Shown here piece after piece: positions 1 to 7,930 of a stretch of DNA of 13,665 nt (position 1 is the first letter of the stretch; each line of letters begins with the position of its first letter). Both the position numbers and the translations under genes were made by a program. The notes under the pieces are model-generated. The model ran no database searches and was not told the origin of the DNA. It saw nothing but the letters and a program-made list of their open reading frames with translations. Source of the DNA: Achromobacter sp. (lineage in GTDB: Bacteria; Pseudomonadota; Gammaproteobacteria; Burkholderiales; Burkholderiaceae_B); assembly GCA_003454835.1 (NCBI GenBank), contig DMTA01000173.1:1-13665 (forward strand), read 5' to 3'.

Positions 1-14
1 TGACCATCTCATTA

Positions 15-34
15 GGGCCGCATAATCGCGGCCC
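15..34 (-). terminator. possible terminator hairpin downstream of argD
   Basis: A perfect 7-bp inverted repeat (GGGCCGC / GCGGCCC) with a 6-nt loop lies 27 nt beyond the argD stop codon. Read on the minus strand it is followed by TAATGAG rather than a run of T, so it is a weak intrinsic terminator at best. It could instead be an mRNA 3'-end stabilising hairpin. Confidence 0.4.
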
Positions 35-60
35 CTGCATTCACTACCTTCTAACCCTCA

Positions 61-1254
61 TCAAGCCTTACGCACCTGCGCAATCAGCGCATCCAGTTGC
101 TTAAGCATCGAATCCACTTCCTCAGCCGTCACATTCAGCGCAGGCATGAAGCGCAGCAGGTTCGGACGCGGCGCGTTCAGCAGCAGACCTTCCGGCGCCT
201 GATTACGCGCAGCTTCGACAATCGCCGGACCATCATCACGATCCATCACCAGCGCGCGCAGCAGACCCATGCCGCGTTCGCCCTTCATGCCGTACTTGGC
301 CGAGATGGCCAGCAGGCCTTGGGACAATTGCTTGGCACGCGCATTGACCGCGTCCATGAAGCCCGGCGCGACCAGCGCGTCGAAGACGGCGACGCCGACG
401 GCGGTGGTCAGGGGGTTGCCGTTGTAGGTGCCGCCTTGGTCGCCGTGCTGGAACACGCTGACTTCCTGACGGGCCAGCAGGGCGGCCAGCGGCACGCCGC
501 CGCCGATGCCCTTGGCCAGGGTCATGATGTCGGGGACGACGTCAAAGTGCTGGTAGGCGAACATCTTGCCGGTGCGGCCCATGCCGGTCTGGACTTCGTC
601 GACGATCAGCAGTAACTGGTTTTCATCGGCCAGCTTGCGCAGGCCTTGCATGAATTCCTTGGTGGCGGGCAGCACGCCGCCTTCGCCTTGGACGGGTTCC
701 AGCATGATGGCGACGGTCTTGTCGTCGATCAGCTTGCGCACGGATTCCAGGTCGTTCAGTTCGGCCTTGGGGAAGCCTTCGACCTGCGGGGCGAACATCT
801 TGTCCCAGCCCGGCTTGCCCGACGCGGACATGGTGGCCAGGGTGCGGCCGTGGAAGCCGTGGTTCATGGTGATGATCTTGTAGGCACCGTTCTTCTTGAC
901 CTGGCCCCACTTGCGCGCGAGCTTGATGGCGCCTTCGTTGGCTTCGCCGCCGCTGTTGGCGAAGAAGACGCGGTCAAAGTCGGACGCGCCGGTCAGGCGC
1001 TGGGCCAGTTCAATCGAGGGGATGTTGTAGAACGCCGGCGACGGGTTCATCAGCTTTTGCGACTGTTCGACCAGCGCGCGCTGCATTTCGGGCGCGGAGT
1101 GGCCCAGGGTGTTCACCGCCCAGCCCTGCACGAAGTCCAGGTATCGCTTGCCCGCGTGATCCTCCAGCCAGGATCCCTTGCCGCTGACGAACACGAGGTC
1201 CGGGCGGGAGGTGATCTCCATGAGGGTGTCGACGTTGAACTGGCTGAATTCCAT
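61..1254 (-). CDS. argD: acetylornithine/ornithine-type aminotransferase (class III, PLP-dependent)
   Basis: A 397-residue fold-type I, class III aminotransferase of the acetylornithine/succinylornithine/ornithine group. In arginine biosynthesis ArgD converts N-acetylglutamate semialdehyde plus glutamate to N-acetylornithine, in the cytoplasm. Visible motifs are the phosphate-binding SGG (101-103) in FANSGGEANEGA, the pyridoxal-stacking NHGFHGRT (131-138), the cofactor Asp219 in IVDEVQTGMGRTG, and the Schiff-base lysine K248 in TLAKGIGGG. The length is typical. A longer in-frame reading upstream is rejected: its extra 48 residues look unlike the family, and AGGA sits 6 nt before the ATG chosen here. 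It is transcribed alone, divergent from a Bug receptor gene. No other arg genes are in the window, so arginine biosynthesis versus catabolic (AruC/AstC-like) use cannot be settled by context. The family call is very secure; the exact substrate is less so. Confidence 0.9.
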   Translation of the reverse strand: MEFSQFNVDTLMEITSRPDLVFVSGKGSWLEDHAGKRYLDFVQGWAVNTLGHSAPEMQRALVEQSQKLMNPSPAFYNIPSIELAQRLTGASDFDRVFFANSGGEANEGAIKLARKWGQVKKNGAYKIITMNHGFHGRTLATMSASGKPGWDKMFAPQVEGFPKAELNDLESVRKLIDDKTVAIMLEPVQGEGGVLPATKEFMQGLRKLADENQLLLIVDEVQTGMGRTGKMFAYQHFDVVPDIMTLAKGIGGGVPLAALLARQEVSVFQHGDQGGTYNGNPLTTAVGVAVFDALVAPGFMDAVNARAKQLSQGLLAISAKYGMKGERGMGLLRALVMDRDDGPAIVEAARNQAPEGLLLNAPRPNLLRFMPALNVTAEEVDSMLKQLDALIAQVRKA

Positions 1255-1298
1255 GGCGGTTCCTGCGGGATGTAAGGACAGGGGATGAGGGAAATTTC

Positions 1299-1319
1299 GG
1301 GGAACTTCCCCGGGGGAAG
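1299..1319. promoter_or_regulatory. overlapping GGGGAA/TTCCCC palindromes in the argD-bug divergent region
   Basis: GGGGAA (1299-1304), TTCCCC (1306-1311) and GGGGAAG (1313-1319) form two overlapping dyads. One is the 15-bp palindrome CTTCCCC-G-GGGGAAG (1305-1319). The site lies 45-65 nt upstream of the argD start, within the 227-nt divergent intergenic region. It could be an operator or an mRNA leader hairpin of argD; no known regulator is recognised. Confidence 0.3.
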
Positions 1320-1481
1320 CGCGAAAAGGCAAATGTAGCACCGACGGGGGGATGCTATCGTGACGCCACCCCTCCGATCTGCCCCGGGCCGGCCTCACAA
1401 GGGCTGCCAGCGCGGGCGCTCTATTTTATGCAGGCGATGCGCCCTCGCGCGCAGTTCGCCGTCGCTTTTTACTGACCAATC

Positions 1482-2447
1482 ATGAAACGTATTCTTTCCA
1501 GTCTTGCCGTCGGCCTGGCCTTGGCCGCCGCCATGACGCCCGCCCACGCGGAATATCCCGACCGTCCCATCCGCCTGATCGTGCCGTTCCCGCCGGGGCA
1601 GGCGACCGACATCTTTGCGCGCGCGCTGGCCGAGAAGCTGGGCGCGGCGGTCAAGCAGCCGATCGTGGTGGAGAACCGCGCCGGCGCGGGCAGCAATATC
1701 GGGATGGAGCAGGCCACGCGCGCGGCACCGGACGGTTACACGCTGGTGATCGCGGGTAGCGCGGCGGCGGTGAACCAGACGCTGTACAAGACCATCAACT
1801 ACAGCCTGACGAAGGATTTTGCACCGGTGTCGGGTGTGTTCTCGGTGCCGCTGATGTTCCTGGCGACGCCGGCGTCGGGCATTACGTCGCTGCAGCAGCT
1901 GGTGACGCAGGCGCGCGCGAATCCGGGCGAGCTGGCGTATGCCAGCGCAGGGATTGGCGGCACGCAGCATTTGTCGGCCGAGATGTTCAAGGCGGCGGCG
2001 GATATCGACATTCGCCACATTCCGTACAAGGGCAGTGGTCCGGCGCAGGCGGATTTTCTGGGGCATCAGGTGCCGCTGATGGTGGACTCGGTGACGGCGG
2101 GGTTGCCGCATGTGCAGAGCAAGAAGGCGGTGGCGCTGGCGGTGACGACGGCGAAGCGGTTGCCGCAGTTGCCGAATGTGCCGACGGTGGCGGAATCGGG
2201 TTACCCGGGGTTTGAGGCGATTGGCTGGGCGGCGGTGTTGGCGCCGAAGGGGACGCCTGCGGAGATTACCAATTCGCTTAGCAAGCAGATCGGGCAGGTG
2301 TTGAATACGCCGGAGATGCAGAAGTTTTTCCGGGATCGTGGCGCGGAGCCGATGCCGTTGACGCCTGAAGCGACTGGGTCGTTTATTGCCTCGGAAGTGG
2401 ATAAGTGGGGCAAGGCGGTGAAGCAGTCGGGCGCGCAGGTGGATTGA
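1482..2447 (+). CDS. Bug-family (TctC-like) periplasmic tricarboxylate-type solute receptor
   Basis: A 321-residue periplasmic binding protein of the Bug/TctC family, the receptor class of tripartite tricarboxylate transporters. Known ligands are mostly carboxylates (citrate, nicotinate, glutamate, aspartate), but the ligand cannot be read from this sequence. Residues 1-23 are a Sec signal peptide (Lys-Arg start, Ala/Leu-rich core, AHA cleavage). Family hallmarks follow: [19 protein letters not shown] (25-43, with the loop Asp43), [16 protein letters not shown], and [21 protein letters not shown]. No tctA/tctB membrane partner is in the window, so this is an orphan receptor, as most bug genes in Bordetella and Achromobacter are. 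No strong Shine-Dalgarno is visible before the ATG, but the start is fixed by the signal peptide. It is monocistronic, with a strong terminator 27 nt after the stop. Confidence 0.92.
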   Translation: MKRILSSLAVGLALAAAMTPAHAEYPDRPIRLIVPFPPGQATDIFARALAEKLGAAVKQPIVVENRAGAGSNIGMEQATRAAPDGYTLVIAGSAAAVNQTLYKTINYSLTKDFAPVSGVFSVPLMFLATPASGITSLQQLVTQARANPGELAYASAGIGGTQHLSAEMFKAAADIDIRHIPYKGSGPAQADFLGHQVPLMVDSVTAGLPHVQSKKAVALAVTTAKRLPQLPNVPTVAESGYPGFEAIGWAAVLAPKGTPAEITNSLSKQIGQVLNTPEMQKFFRDRGAEPMPLTPEATGSFIASEVDKWGKAVKQSGAQVD

Positions 2448-2473
2448 GCGCGTTACTCGATTGACGTCGCTGC

Positions 2474-2504
2474 AAGCCGTCCCTGAATCAGGGGCGGCTT
2501 TTTT
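2474..2504 (+). terminator. strong Rho-independent terminator of the bug gene
   Basis: A 12-bp stem AAGCCGTCCCTG (2474-2485) / CAGGGGCGGCTT (2489-2500), with one T-G wobble and an AAT loop, runs straight into a six-T tract (2499-2504). This ends the Bug receptor transcript and insulates the SDR gene. Confidence 0.9.
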
Positions 2505-2616
2505 GTTGGTGGGCTTGGGGTCTGACTTCGGCGTTCTTCGGGAGGCCGGCGACATCTTGCCGGGTGTCAGACACCTTCTCGACCTTCGCACCGCAAATCG
2601 CGATTGGGTGGTTTTT

Positions 2617-2633
2617 CTGGATGATCCATCCAG
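2617..2633. promoter_or_regulatory. inverted repeat upstream of the SDR gene
   Basis: CTGGAT-GATCC-ATCCAG is a perfect 6-bp dyad with a 5-nt centre, 72 nt before the SDR start codon in the 258-nt gap after the bug gene. It is a plausible operator, for example for the LysR encoded downstream, but LysR T-N11-A geometry is not clear. Nothing else was recognised in this gap apart from the bug terminator and the SDR ribosome binding site. Confidence 0.25.
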
Positions 2634-2705
2634 CTTCAGGTGGTTTATCGGACGCGGGCGCTTGCCTAAGCTCGTAGCTCCATCGACACCTGAAGGAGAT
2701 TTTCC

Positions 2706-3479
2706 ATGGCGGACCATTCGATCAAAGGCAAGGTCGCGATCATCGCGGGCGGGGCGAAGAATCTGGGCGGGCTGATTGCGCGCGATCTGGCTGAGCAGGG
2801 TGCCCGCGCGGTGGCGATCCACTACAACAGTGCGGCATCCAAGACCGAAGCCGAGGCGACCGTGGCGGCAGTGCAGGCGGCAGGTGCAAAGGCCGTGGCG
2901 TTGCAGGGCGACCTGACGACGGCGGCGGCAATGGAGACGCTGTTTGCCGATGCGGTGGCGGCGGTGGGCCGGCCGGATATTGCGATCAATACGGTGGGCA
3001 AGGTGCTCAAGAAGCCCTTTACCGAGATCAGCGAAGCCGAGTACGACGAGATGACGGCGGTAAATTCCAAGACAGCGTTTTTCTTTCTGCGCGAGGCGGG
3101 CCGGCACGTGAATGACAACGGCAAGGTGTGCACGCTGGTGACGTCGCTGCTGGGCGCGTTCACGCCGTTCTATGCGGCCTACGCGGGAACGAAGGCGCCG
3201 GTGGAGCATTACACGCGTGCGGCGGCCAAGGAGTTTGGGGCGCGAGGGATTTCGGTGACGGCGGTGGGGCCGGGGCCGATGGATACGCCGTTCTTTTATC
3301 CGGCCGAGGGCGACGATGCCGTGGCGTATCACAAGACCGCGGCGGCGCTGTCGCCGTTCAGCAAGACGGGGCTGACGGATATCGAGGACGTGGTGCCGTT
3401 CATCCGCCATCTGGTCAGCGACGGCTGGTGGATCACGGGACAGACCATCCTTATCAACGGCGGCTACACGACCAAGTAG
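2706..3479 (+). CDS. short-chain dehydrogenase/reductase (SDR) family oxidoreductase
   Basis: A 257-residue classical-type SDR, a cytoplasmic NAD(P)-dependent oxidoreductase acting on a hydroxyl or carbonyl. The Rossmann nucleotide-binding loop is the variant IIAGGAKNLGG (12-22) instead of TGxxxGxG. The structural NAG motif is NTVG (95-98). The catalytic set is Ser147 (VTSLLG), Tyr159 and Lys163 (YAGTK), with Asn120 (AVNSKT) as a likely fourth member. The post-catalytic VGPGPMDTPF (187-196) and the C-terminal WITGQTILINGGY are typical. AAGGAGA lies 6 nt before the ATG and clearly decides the start. The gene forms a likely operon with the small membrane protein gene 22 nt downstream, with a LysR gene after that. 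The substrate is unknown; FabG-like 3-oxoacyl reductase activity is one possibility but is not supported by context. Confidence 0.9.
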   Translation: MADHSIKGKVAIIAGGAKNLGGLIARDLAEQGARAVAIHYNSAASKTEAEATVAAVQAAGAKAVALQGDLTTAAAMETLFADAVAAVGRPDIAINTVGKVLKKPFTEISEAEYDEMTAVNSKTAFFFLREAGRHVNDNGKVCTLVTSLLGAFTPFYAAYAGTKAPVEHYTRAAAKEFGARGISVTAVGPGPMDTPFFYPAEGDDAVAYHKTAAALSPFSKTGLTDIEDVVPFIRHLVSDGWWITGQTILINGGYTTK

Positions 3480-3501
3480 ACGTCAGACCAGGGAGAGCGG
3501 C

Positions 3502-3765
3502 ATGCATATGGCGATCGTGATCGGAGGCGGCGCGGTGCTGTTGGGCGTGTTTCTGCTCTTCGGGAAGTTGTGGGGCGGCGATGCGGCGGCGCTGGCGGTG
3601 GCGGCCAAGGCGTTCATTCCCGTGTGGCTGGTGGTGTCGCTGGTGAACATGTGGGTGGGTGTGACCCACGCCGGCTACAGCGTGCGCGAGGAACTGCCGA
3701 TTCTGGCGATCGTGTTTCTGGTGCCGGCGGCGCTGGCTGCGGTGGCGATCTGGCGTAGCGGCTGA
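3502..3765 (+). CDS. small three-helix inner-membrane protein, function unknown
   Basis: An 87-residue hydrophobic protein. Three membrane segments are visible at about residues 3-21, 38-55 and 65-84, joined by a short GKLWGGDAA loop and a polar THAGYSVREELP loop. I do not recognise a named family. GGGAGA sits 5 nt before the ATG at 3502; an in-frame ATG two codons later is a less likely start. The gene begins 22 nt after the SDR stop, so the two are almost certainly co-transcribed, which suggests a shared role (a membrane partner or a transport/anchoring accessory). That role is inference. The charged loop between helices 2 and 3 is the most distinctive part and would be the place to look for conservation. 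Confidence 0.8.
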   Translation: MHMAIVIGGGAVLLGVFLLFGKLWGGDAAALAVAAKAFIPVWLVVSLVNMWVGVTHAGYSVREELPILAIVFLVPAALAAVAIWRSG

Positions 3766-3773
3766 CGCGGCCG

Positions 3774-3788
3774 GATCGGATCCCGATC
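3774..3788. other. short perfect palindrome between the small membrane gene and lysR
   Basis: GATCGG-ATC-CCGATC is a perfect 6-bp inverted repeat with a 3-nt centre, 8 nt after the stop of the small membrane protein gene. No T-run follows, so a Rho-independent terminator is unlikely. It may be an mRNA 3' hairpin or an operator for the lysR gene, which starts about 105 nt further on. Confidence 0.3.
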
Positions 3789-3892
3789 AGCCCCCAATTG
3801 CGGCTATGCTTTTCATGCCCTGCGCGCGCCCGGTCAACCGGAGACGCGCGCTTTCCCGTTGCACCGTCTTCCCGCATCGCCACAGGCCGCCC

Positions 3893-4801
3893 ATGGACCG
3901 ATTCGATCAATACCGCGTGTTTGCGCAGGTTGCCGAAATGGGCAGTTTCATCAAGGCGGCCCATGCGCTGGACGCGCCCCGAGCGTCGGTGTCCGCCGCC
4001 ATCCAGCAATTGGAAACCCAGCTTGGCGTGCGGCTGCTGCATCGCACGACCCGGCAGGTGCGGCTGACGGCGGACGGCGAGCAACTGCTGGAGCGCGTGC
4101 TGCCGCTGCTGGCCGAAGTCGAAGACATCGACCAATTATTCGAGGCGAGCGATCGCCAAGTGTCCGGCAAGCTCAGCATCGATGTGCCGAGCCGCGTGGC
4201 GCGGCGGTTGATCGCGCCGCAATTGCCCGGCTTGCTCCGCCGACACCCGCGCTTGCAGGTCGTTCTAAGTTCGACCGACCGCGCCATCGATCTGGTGCAG
4301 GAAGGGGTGGATTGCGCGGTGCGCATCGGCGCGCTGCACGACAGCAGCCTGGTGGTGCGGCCGCTGGGCAGCATTTCGCTCATCAATTGCGCCAGCCCTG
4401 CCTACTTGAGCGAACATGGCGAACCCGCGAGGCCGGAAGATCTGGCGAGCGGGCATTGGGCCGTGGGGTATGCGTCGCCCACGACGGGACGGGAGCTGCC
4501 CTGGGAATCGCCGTCGGCCGATGGCAGCGTGCGCCAGGACACGGTCCGTAGCCGGGTGGTGGTGAACAACGCAGAAAGCTATATCGCCTGCTGCCTGGCC
4601 GGGCTGGGTCTGATCCAGATTCCCCGGTTCGACGTGCAGCATCTGCTGGATGCGGGCGAATTGGTGGAAGTCATGCCCACCGCGCGCGCAGCGTCCATGC
4701 CGGTGTCGCTGCTGTATCCCCACCGCCGCCAGCGGTCGCGGCGGCTGGCTGTTTTTCATGAGTGGTTTGCGGGTGTGATGGCGCCATATATTGACTCCTG
4801 A
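3893..4801 (+). CDS. LysR-type transcriptional regulator (CrgA-like subgroup)
   Basis: A 302-residue LysR-type regulator. The N-terminal winged helix-turn-helix covers about residues 1-60 (FDQYRVFAQVAEMGSFIKAA, then SVSAAIQQLETQLGVRLLHR). The linker helix follows, and a periplasmic-binding-protein-like effector domain spans about 90-295. The RLLHRTTRQVRLTADGE wording and the short effector domain resemble the CrgA-like group. A longer reading from 3806 adds 29 Arg/Pro-rich residues not seen in the family; the ATG in MDRFDQY is the normal LysR start, although only a weak AGG precedes it. The gene points the same way as the SDR cassette, so it may regulate that cassette or the ABC operon that starts 289 nt downstream; neither is proven. 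Target and effector are unknown. Confidence 0.9.
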   Translation: MDRFDQYRVFAQVAEMGSFIKAAHALDAPRASVSAAIQQLETQLGVRLLHRTTRQVRLTADGEQLLERVLPLLAEVEDIDQLFEASDRQVSGKLSIDVPSRVARRLIAPQLPGLLRRHPRLQVVLSSTDRAIDLVQEGVDCAVRIGALHDSSLVVRPLGSISLINCASPAYLSEHGEPARPEDLASGHWAVGYASPTTGRELPWESPSADGSVRQDTVRSRVVVNNAESYIACCLAGLGLIQIPRFDVQHLLDAGELVEVMPTARAASMPVSLLYPHRRQRSRRLAVFHEWFAGVMAPYIDS

Positions 4802-4941
4802 CCCTCGACGCCTGACCCTCTGCGCCGGCCCGTCGACGCCCACATCTCGACGTCCGCATCCGGTCGTCTGAATCAACGCCCGCCCCGGCAGTCCGCACGG
4901 TCCAAAGCAGTGCCGGCATGCGCGCTCGCGGCGCATCGGCC

Positions 4942-4956
4942 GCACCATGGCGGGGC
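4942..4956 (+). promoter_or_regulatory. weak NtrC-like half-site pair upstream of the ABC operon
   Basis: GCACC-N5-GGGGC (4942-4956) is one base from the NtrC half-site geometry GCACY-N5-RGTGC, and another TGCACC stands alone at 4963-4968. Both lie roughly 55-85 bp upstream of the predicted sigma-54 transcription start. The match is too short and degenerate to claim without a genome-wide model; it is noted because a sigma-54 promoter needs an upstream activator. Confidence 0.15.
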
Positions 4957-4998
4957 GCGGGATGCACCATCCCCGCGTCGCTCCCAGTACATGAGACA

Positions 4999-5016
4999 TG
5001 GCATGGAACTTGCATT
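4999..5016 (+). promoter_or_regulatory. sigma-54 (-24/-12) promoter candidate of the amino-acid ABC operon
   Basis: TGGCATG-GAAC-TTGCATT matches the RpoN consensus TGGCACG-N4-TTGCW in all but one position. The invariant GG (5000-5001) and GC (5012-5013) are separated by exactly 10 nt, the spacing sigma-54 requires. The predicted start is near 5025, giving a leader of about 66 nt to the receptor ATG at 5091. No comparable sigma-70 boxes were found here. RpoN control under nitrogen limitation is well known for polar amino-acid ABC importers in proteobacteria, which fits the genes downstream. Confidence 0.65.
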
Positions 5017-5017
5017 G

Positions 5018-5053
5018 AATGCGTTTGTATACCGACTTGGTGTGCAACGCATT
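5018..5053. promoter_or_regulatory. 8-bp inverted repeat spanning the predicted ABC-operon start site
   Basis: AATGCGTT (5018-5025) and AACGCATT (5046-5053) are perfect inverted copies separated by 20 nt. The spacer contains the palindrome GTATAC (5027-5032) in TTGTATACC, which resembles GntR/FCD-type operators. The arrangement overlaps +1 of the sigma-54 promoter and could be a repressor site. No GntR gene is in the window. Confidence 0.3.
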
Positions 5054-5090
5054 GACCCACCCGGGCAGTGCGGGCCCTGGAGAGTTCCTC

Positions 5091-5873
5091 ATGAAACGCA
5101 GATCCCTGTTGCTGTCCCTTTGCGCCGCCGCCACCCTGCTGGCCGCCCCTGTGTCGCACGCCGACGCGCTGGACGATATCGTCAAAGCGGGCGTCATCAA
5201 GATCGCCGTGCCGCAGGACTTTCCGCCGTTTGGGTCGGTGGGCTCGGACATGAAGCCGTTGGGCTATGACATCGACACCGCGCAGCTCATCGCCAAGCAA
5301 CTGGGCGTGAAGCTGGAACTGGTGCCGGTCACCAGCGCGAACCGCGTGCCGTACCTGCAGACGAAGAAGGTGGACCTGGTGATCTCCAGCATGGGCAAGA
5401 ATGCCGAGCGCGAGAAGGCCATCGATTTTTCTGAAGCCTACGCGCCGTTTTTCAACGGCGTGTTTGGCCCGGCGGACCTGAAGGTGTCGTCCGCCGCGGA
5501 TCTGGCCGGCAAGACCATTGGCGTGACGCGTGGCGCGGTGGAGGACATCGAGCTGACCAAGATTGCGCCCGCGTCCGCCACGGTCAAACGTTATGAGGAC
5601 AACAACGGCACGATCACCGCCTTCCTGTCGGGACAGGTGCCGATGATCGCAACGGGAAACGTGGTGGCCGCGGCCATCCTGGCGCGGAATCCGCCCAAGA
5701 AGCCCGAGACGAAATTCCTGATCAAGAACTCGCCGTGCTACATCGGCCTGAACAAGGACGAACCTAAGCTGCGCGCCCGCGTGAACGACATTCTGGCGGC
5801 CGCCAAGCAGGACGGCTCGCTGTCGGCAATTTCGCAAAAATGGCTGGGCGCTGCGCTGCCCAAGGATCTGTAG
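5091..5873 (+). CDS. polar amino-acid-type ABC transporter, periplasmic substrate-binding protein
   Basis: A 260-residue cluster-F (SBP_bac_3) receptor that would deliver solute to the permeases encoded next. Residues 1-24 are a Sec signal peptide (MKRR, Leu/Ala core, SHA cleavage before Asp25). Family features are IKIAVPQDFPPFG (36-48), GYDIDTAQLIAKQLG (58-72), VDLVISSMGKNAEREK (94-109, with the ligand-carboxylate Arg107), IDFSEAY (111-117) and DLAGKTIGVTRG (137-148). The Asp that usually contacts the ligand's amino group in the GRxDAxxxD stretch is not evident: the equivalent segment reads GQVPMIATGN (181-190). The ligand is therefore left open. GGAGAG sits 6 nt before the ATG, and the signal peptide confirms this start over an in-frame ATG at 5019, which lies inside the promoter region. 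It is first gene of a four-gene operon. Confidence 0.92.
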   Translation: MKRRSLLLSLCAAATLLAAPVSHADALDDIVKAGVIKIAVPQDFPPFGSVGSDMKPLGYDIDTAQLIAKQLGVKLELVPVTSANRVPYLQTKKVDLVISSMGKNAEREKAIDFSEAYAPFFNGVFGPADLKVSSAADLAGKTIGVTRGAVEDIELTKIAPASATVKRYEDNNGTITAFLSGQVPMIATGNVVAAAILARNPPKKPETKFLIKNSPCYIGLNKDEPKLRARVNDILAAAKQDGSLSAISQKWLGAALPKDL

Positions 5874-5890
5874 CCTAAGCGGCGGCCGTC

Positions 5891-6559
5891 ATGGCTTACG
5901 AGTACGACTTCGCCTCGGTGTTCGAGTACACGCCGGTGCTCCTCAAGGGCATCGGCGTGACGATCGAACTGATTGCGTTCGGCGCGGTGGCGGGCGTGGC
6001 GATCGGCATCGCGGGCGCCTGGGTGCGCACGCAGGGGCCAAAGTGGCTGCGCGCGCCGGTCACCGCGTATGTCGAGCTGATCCGGAACACGCCGTTTCTG
6101 ATTCAGCTCTTTTTTGTGTTCTTCGGCCTGCCGTCGCTGGGCATCCAGCTTGGCGAGATGCAGGCGGCGTGTCTGGCGATGGCGCTGAACCTGGGCGCCT
6201 ATAGCACCGAGATCATCCGCGCCGGCATCGACGCCACGCCGCGCGGACAGTACGAGGCGGGCGCGAGCTTGGCGCTGTCGCGCCTGCAGGTATTTCGGCA
6301 CGTGGTGCTCAAGCCCGCGCTGATGCGCATCTGGCCGGCGCTGTCTTCGCAGATCGTGATCGTGATGCTGGGATCGGCGGTGTGCTCGCAGATCGCGGCC
6401 GAGGACCTGACGTTTGCCGCGAACTTCATCCAGTCGCGCAATTTCCGGGCGTTCGAGGTGTACCTCGTGACGACAGGCATCTATCTGGCGCTGGCCCTGC
6501 TGCTGCGGCAGATCCTGCGCATGACCGGGCGGCGGTTGTTCCGCAAGGCGGCAAGATGA
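5891..6559 (+). CDS. amino-acid ABC transporter permease (HisM/GlnP family), first subunit
   Basis: A 222-residue inner-membrane permease of the His/Glu/Gln/Arg/opine family. About five hydrophobic segments are seen (around 17-43, 62-80, 90-110, 150-170 and 190-208). The start of the BPD_transp_1 domain carries the family pattern YVELIRNTPFLIQLFFVFFGLP (60-81). The ATPase-docking EAA loop is EAGASLALSRLQVFRHVVLKPAL (122-144), with the usual conserved Gly replaced by Ser at its centre. It starts 17 nt after the receptor stop, without a strong Shine-Dalgarno. Its stop overlaps the next permease's start (ATGA), so translation is probably coupled. It pairs with the following permease as a heterodimer. 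Confidence 0.93.
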   Translation: MAYEYDFASVFEYTPVLLKGIGVTIELIAFGAVAGVAIGIAGAWVRTQGPKWLRAPVTAYVELIRNTPFLIQLFFVFFGLPSLGIQLGEMQAACLAMALNLGAYSTEIIRAGIDATPRGQYEAGASLALSRLQVFRHVVLKPALMRIWPALSSQIVIVMLGSAVCSQIAAEDLTFAANFIQSRNFRAFEVYLVTTGIYLALALLLRQILRMTGRRLFRKAAR

Positions 6560-7192
6560 TCGAATTTTCCACCTGGGACATCGTGCGCAACCTGCTTCTG
6601 GCGGCGCGCTGGACAATCATCCTGTCTCTTGCAGCCTTTGTGGGCGGCGCGCTGATGGGCGTGCTGGCGCTCATGATGCGCACGTCGCGCGTGGCCGCGA
6701 TGCGGCGCATCAGCTGGGCGTATATCGAACTTTTCCAGGGCACGCCGCTGCTGATGCAGTTGTTTCTGGCGTTCTTCGGGCTGTCGCTGATCGGCGTGGA
6801 GGTGCCGCCGTGGCTGGCCGCGGGCGCGGCGCTGACGTTGTGGTCGGGCGCGTTTCTCGCGGAGATCTGGCGCGGCTGCGTGGAGGCCGTGCCGAAGGGA
6901 CAGTGGGAAGCGTCGGCCAGCCTGGCGCTGGGATACGTGCAGCAGATGCGCTACGTGGTGCTGCCGCAGGCGCTGCGCATTGCTGTGGCGCCCACCGTGG
7001 GCTTTGCGGTGCAGATCGTCAAGAGCACGGCGCTGACATCCATCATCGGGTTCACCGAACTGTCGAAGGCGGCCACGGTGATCACCAACGCCACCTTCAG
7101 CCCATTCACCGTCTATGCCTGCGCCGCGCTGATTTATTTCGCGCTGTGCTGGCCCCTGTCGCGCCTCAGCCTTCGGCTGGAAAGGAAGTTGC

Positions 7193-7212
<20 letters not shown>
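6556..7212 (+). CDS. amino-acid ABC transporter permease (HisQ/GlnP family), second subunit
   Basis: A 218-residue inner-membrane permease homologous to the preceding gene product. Hydrophobic segments lie at about 11-40, 64-80, 87-104, 142-160 and 184-200. YIELFQGTPLLMQLFLAFFG (56-75) and the EAA loop EASASLALGYVQQMRYVVLPQAL (118-140, with the conserved Gly126) are diagnostic, and VQIVKSTALTSIIGFTEL (152-169) is the usual C-terminal motif. The ATG overlaps the previous stop by 4 nt, with AAGGCGG 5 nt upstream. A longer in-frame extension inside the previous gene is rejected. The 3' end overlaps the ATPase start by 20 nt. Confidence 0.93.

Positions 7213-7930
<718 letters not shown>

Noticed and set aside
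1255..1398. N-terminal extension of argD by 48 residues
   Set aside because: The extension is unlike the family, covers the divergent promoter region, and a good AGGA precedes the internal ATG.
2461..2775. 104-codon plus-strand frame across the gap between bug and the SDR gene
   Set aside because: It overlaps the bug terminator and the SDR start, has no ribosome binding site, and shows no recognisable protein.
1395..3410. Very long minus-strand open frame (671 codons) opposite the bug and SDR genes
   Set aside because: Arg/His-rich composition typical of a GC-rich antisense frame; it crosses a strong plus-strand terminator and two well-supported genes.
3806..3892. Upstream start for the LysR gene
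   Set aside because: It adds an Arg/Pro-rich stretch before the canonical LysR N-terminus.
4895..4913. GCAC-N11-GTGC as an NtrC site
   Set aside because: NtrC half-sites need a 7-nt gap between GCAC and GTGC; 11 nt does not fit.
4265..5837. Overlapping minus-strand open frames across lysR and the ABC receptor gene
   Set aside because: They cover two strong genes and the sigma-54 promoter, and the translations are low-complexity Arg/Gly/His-rich.
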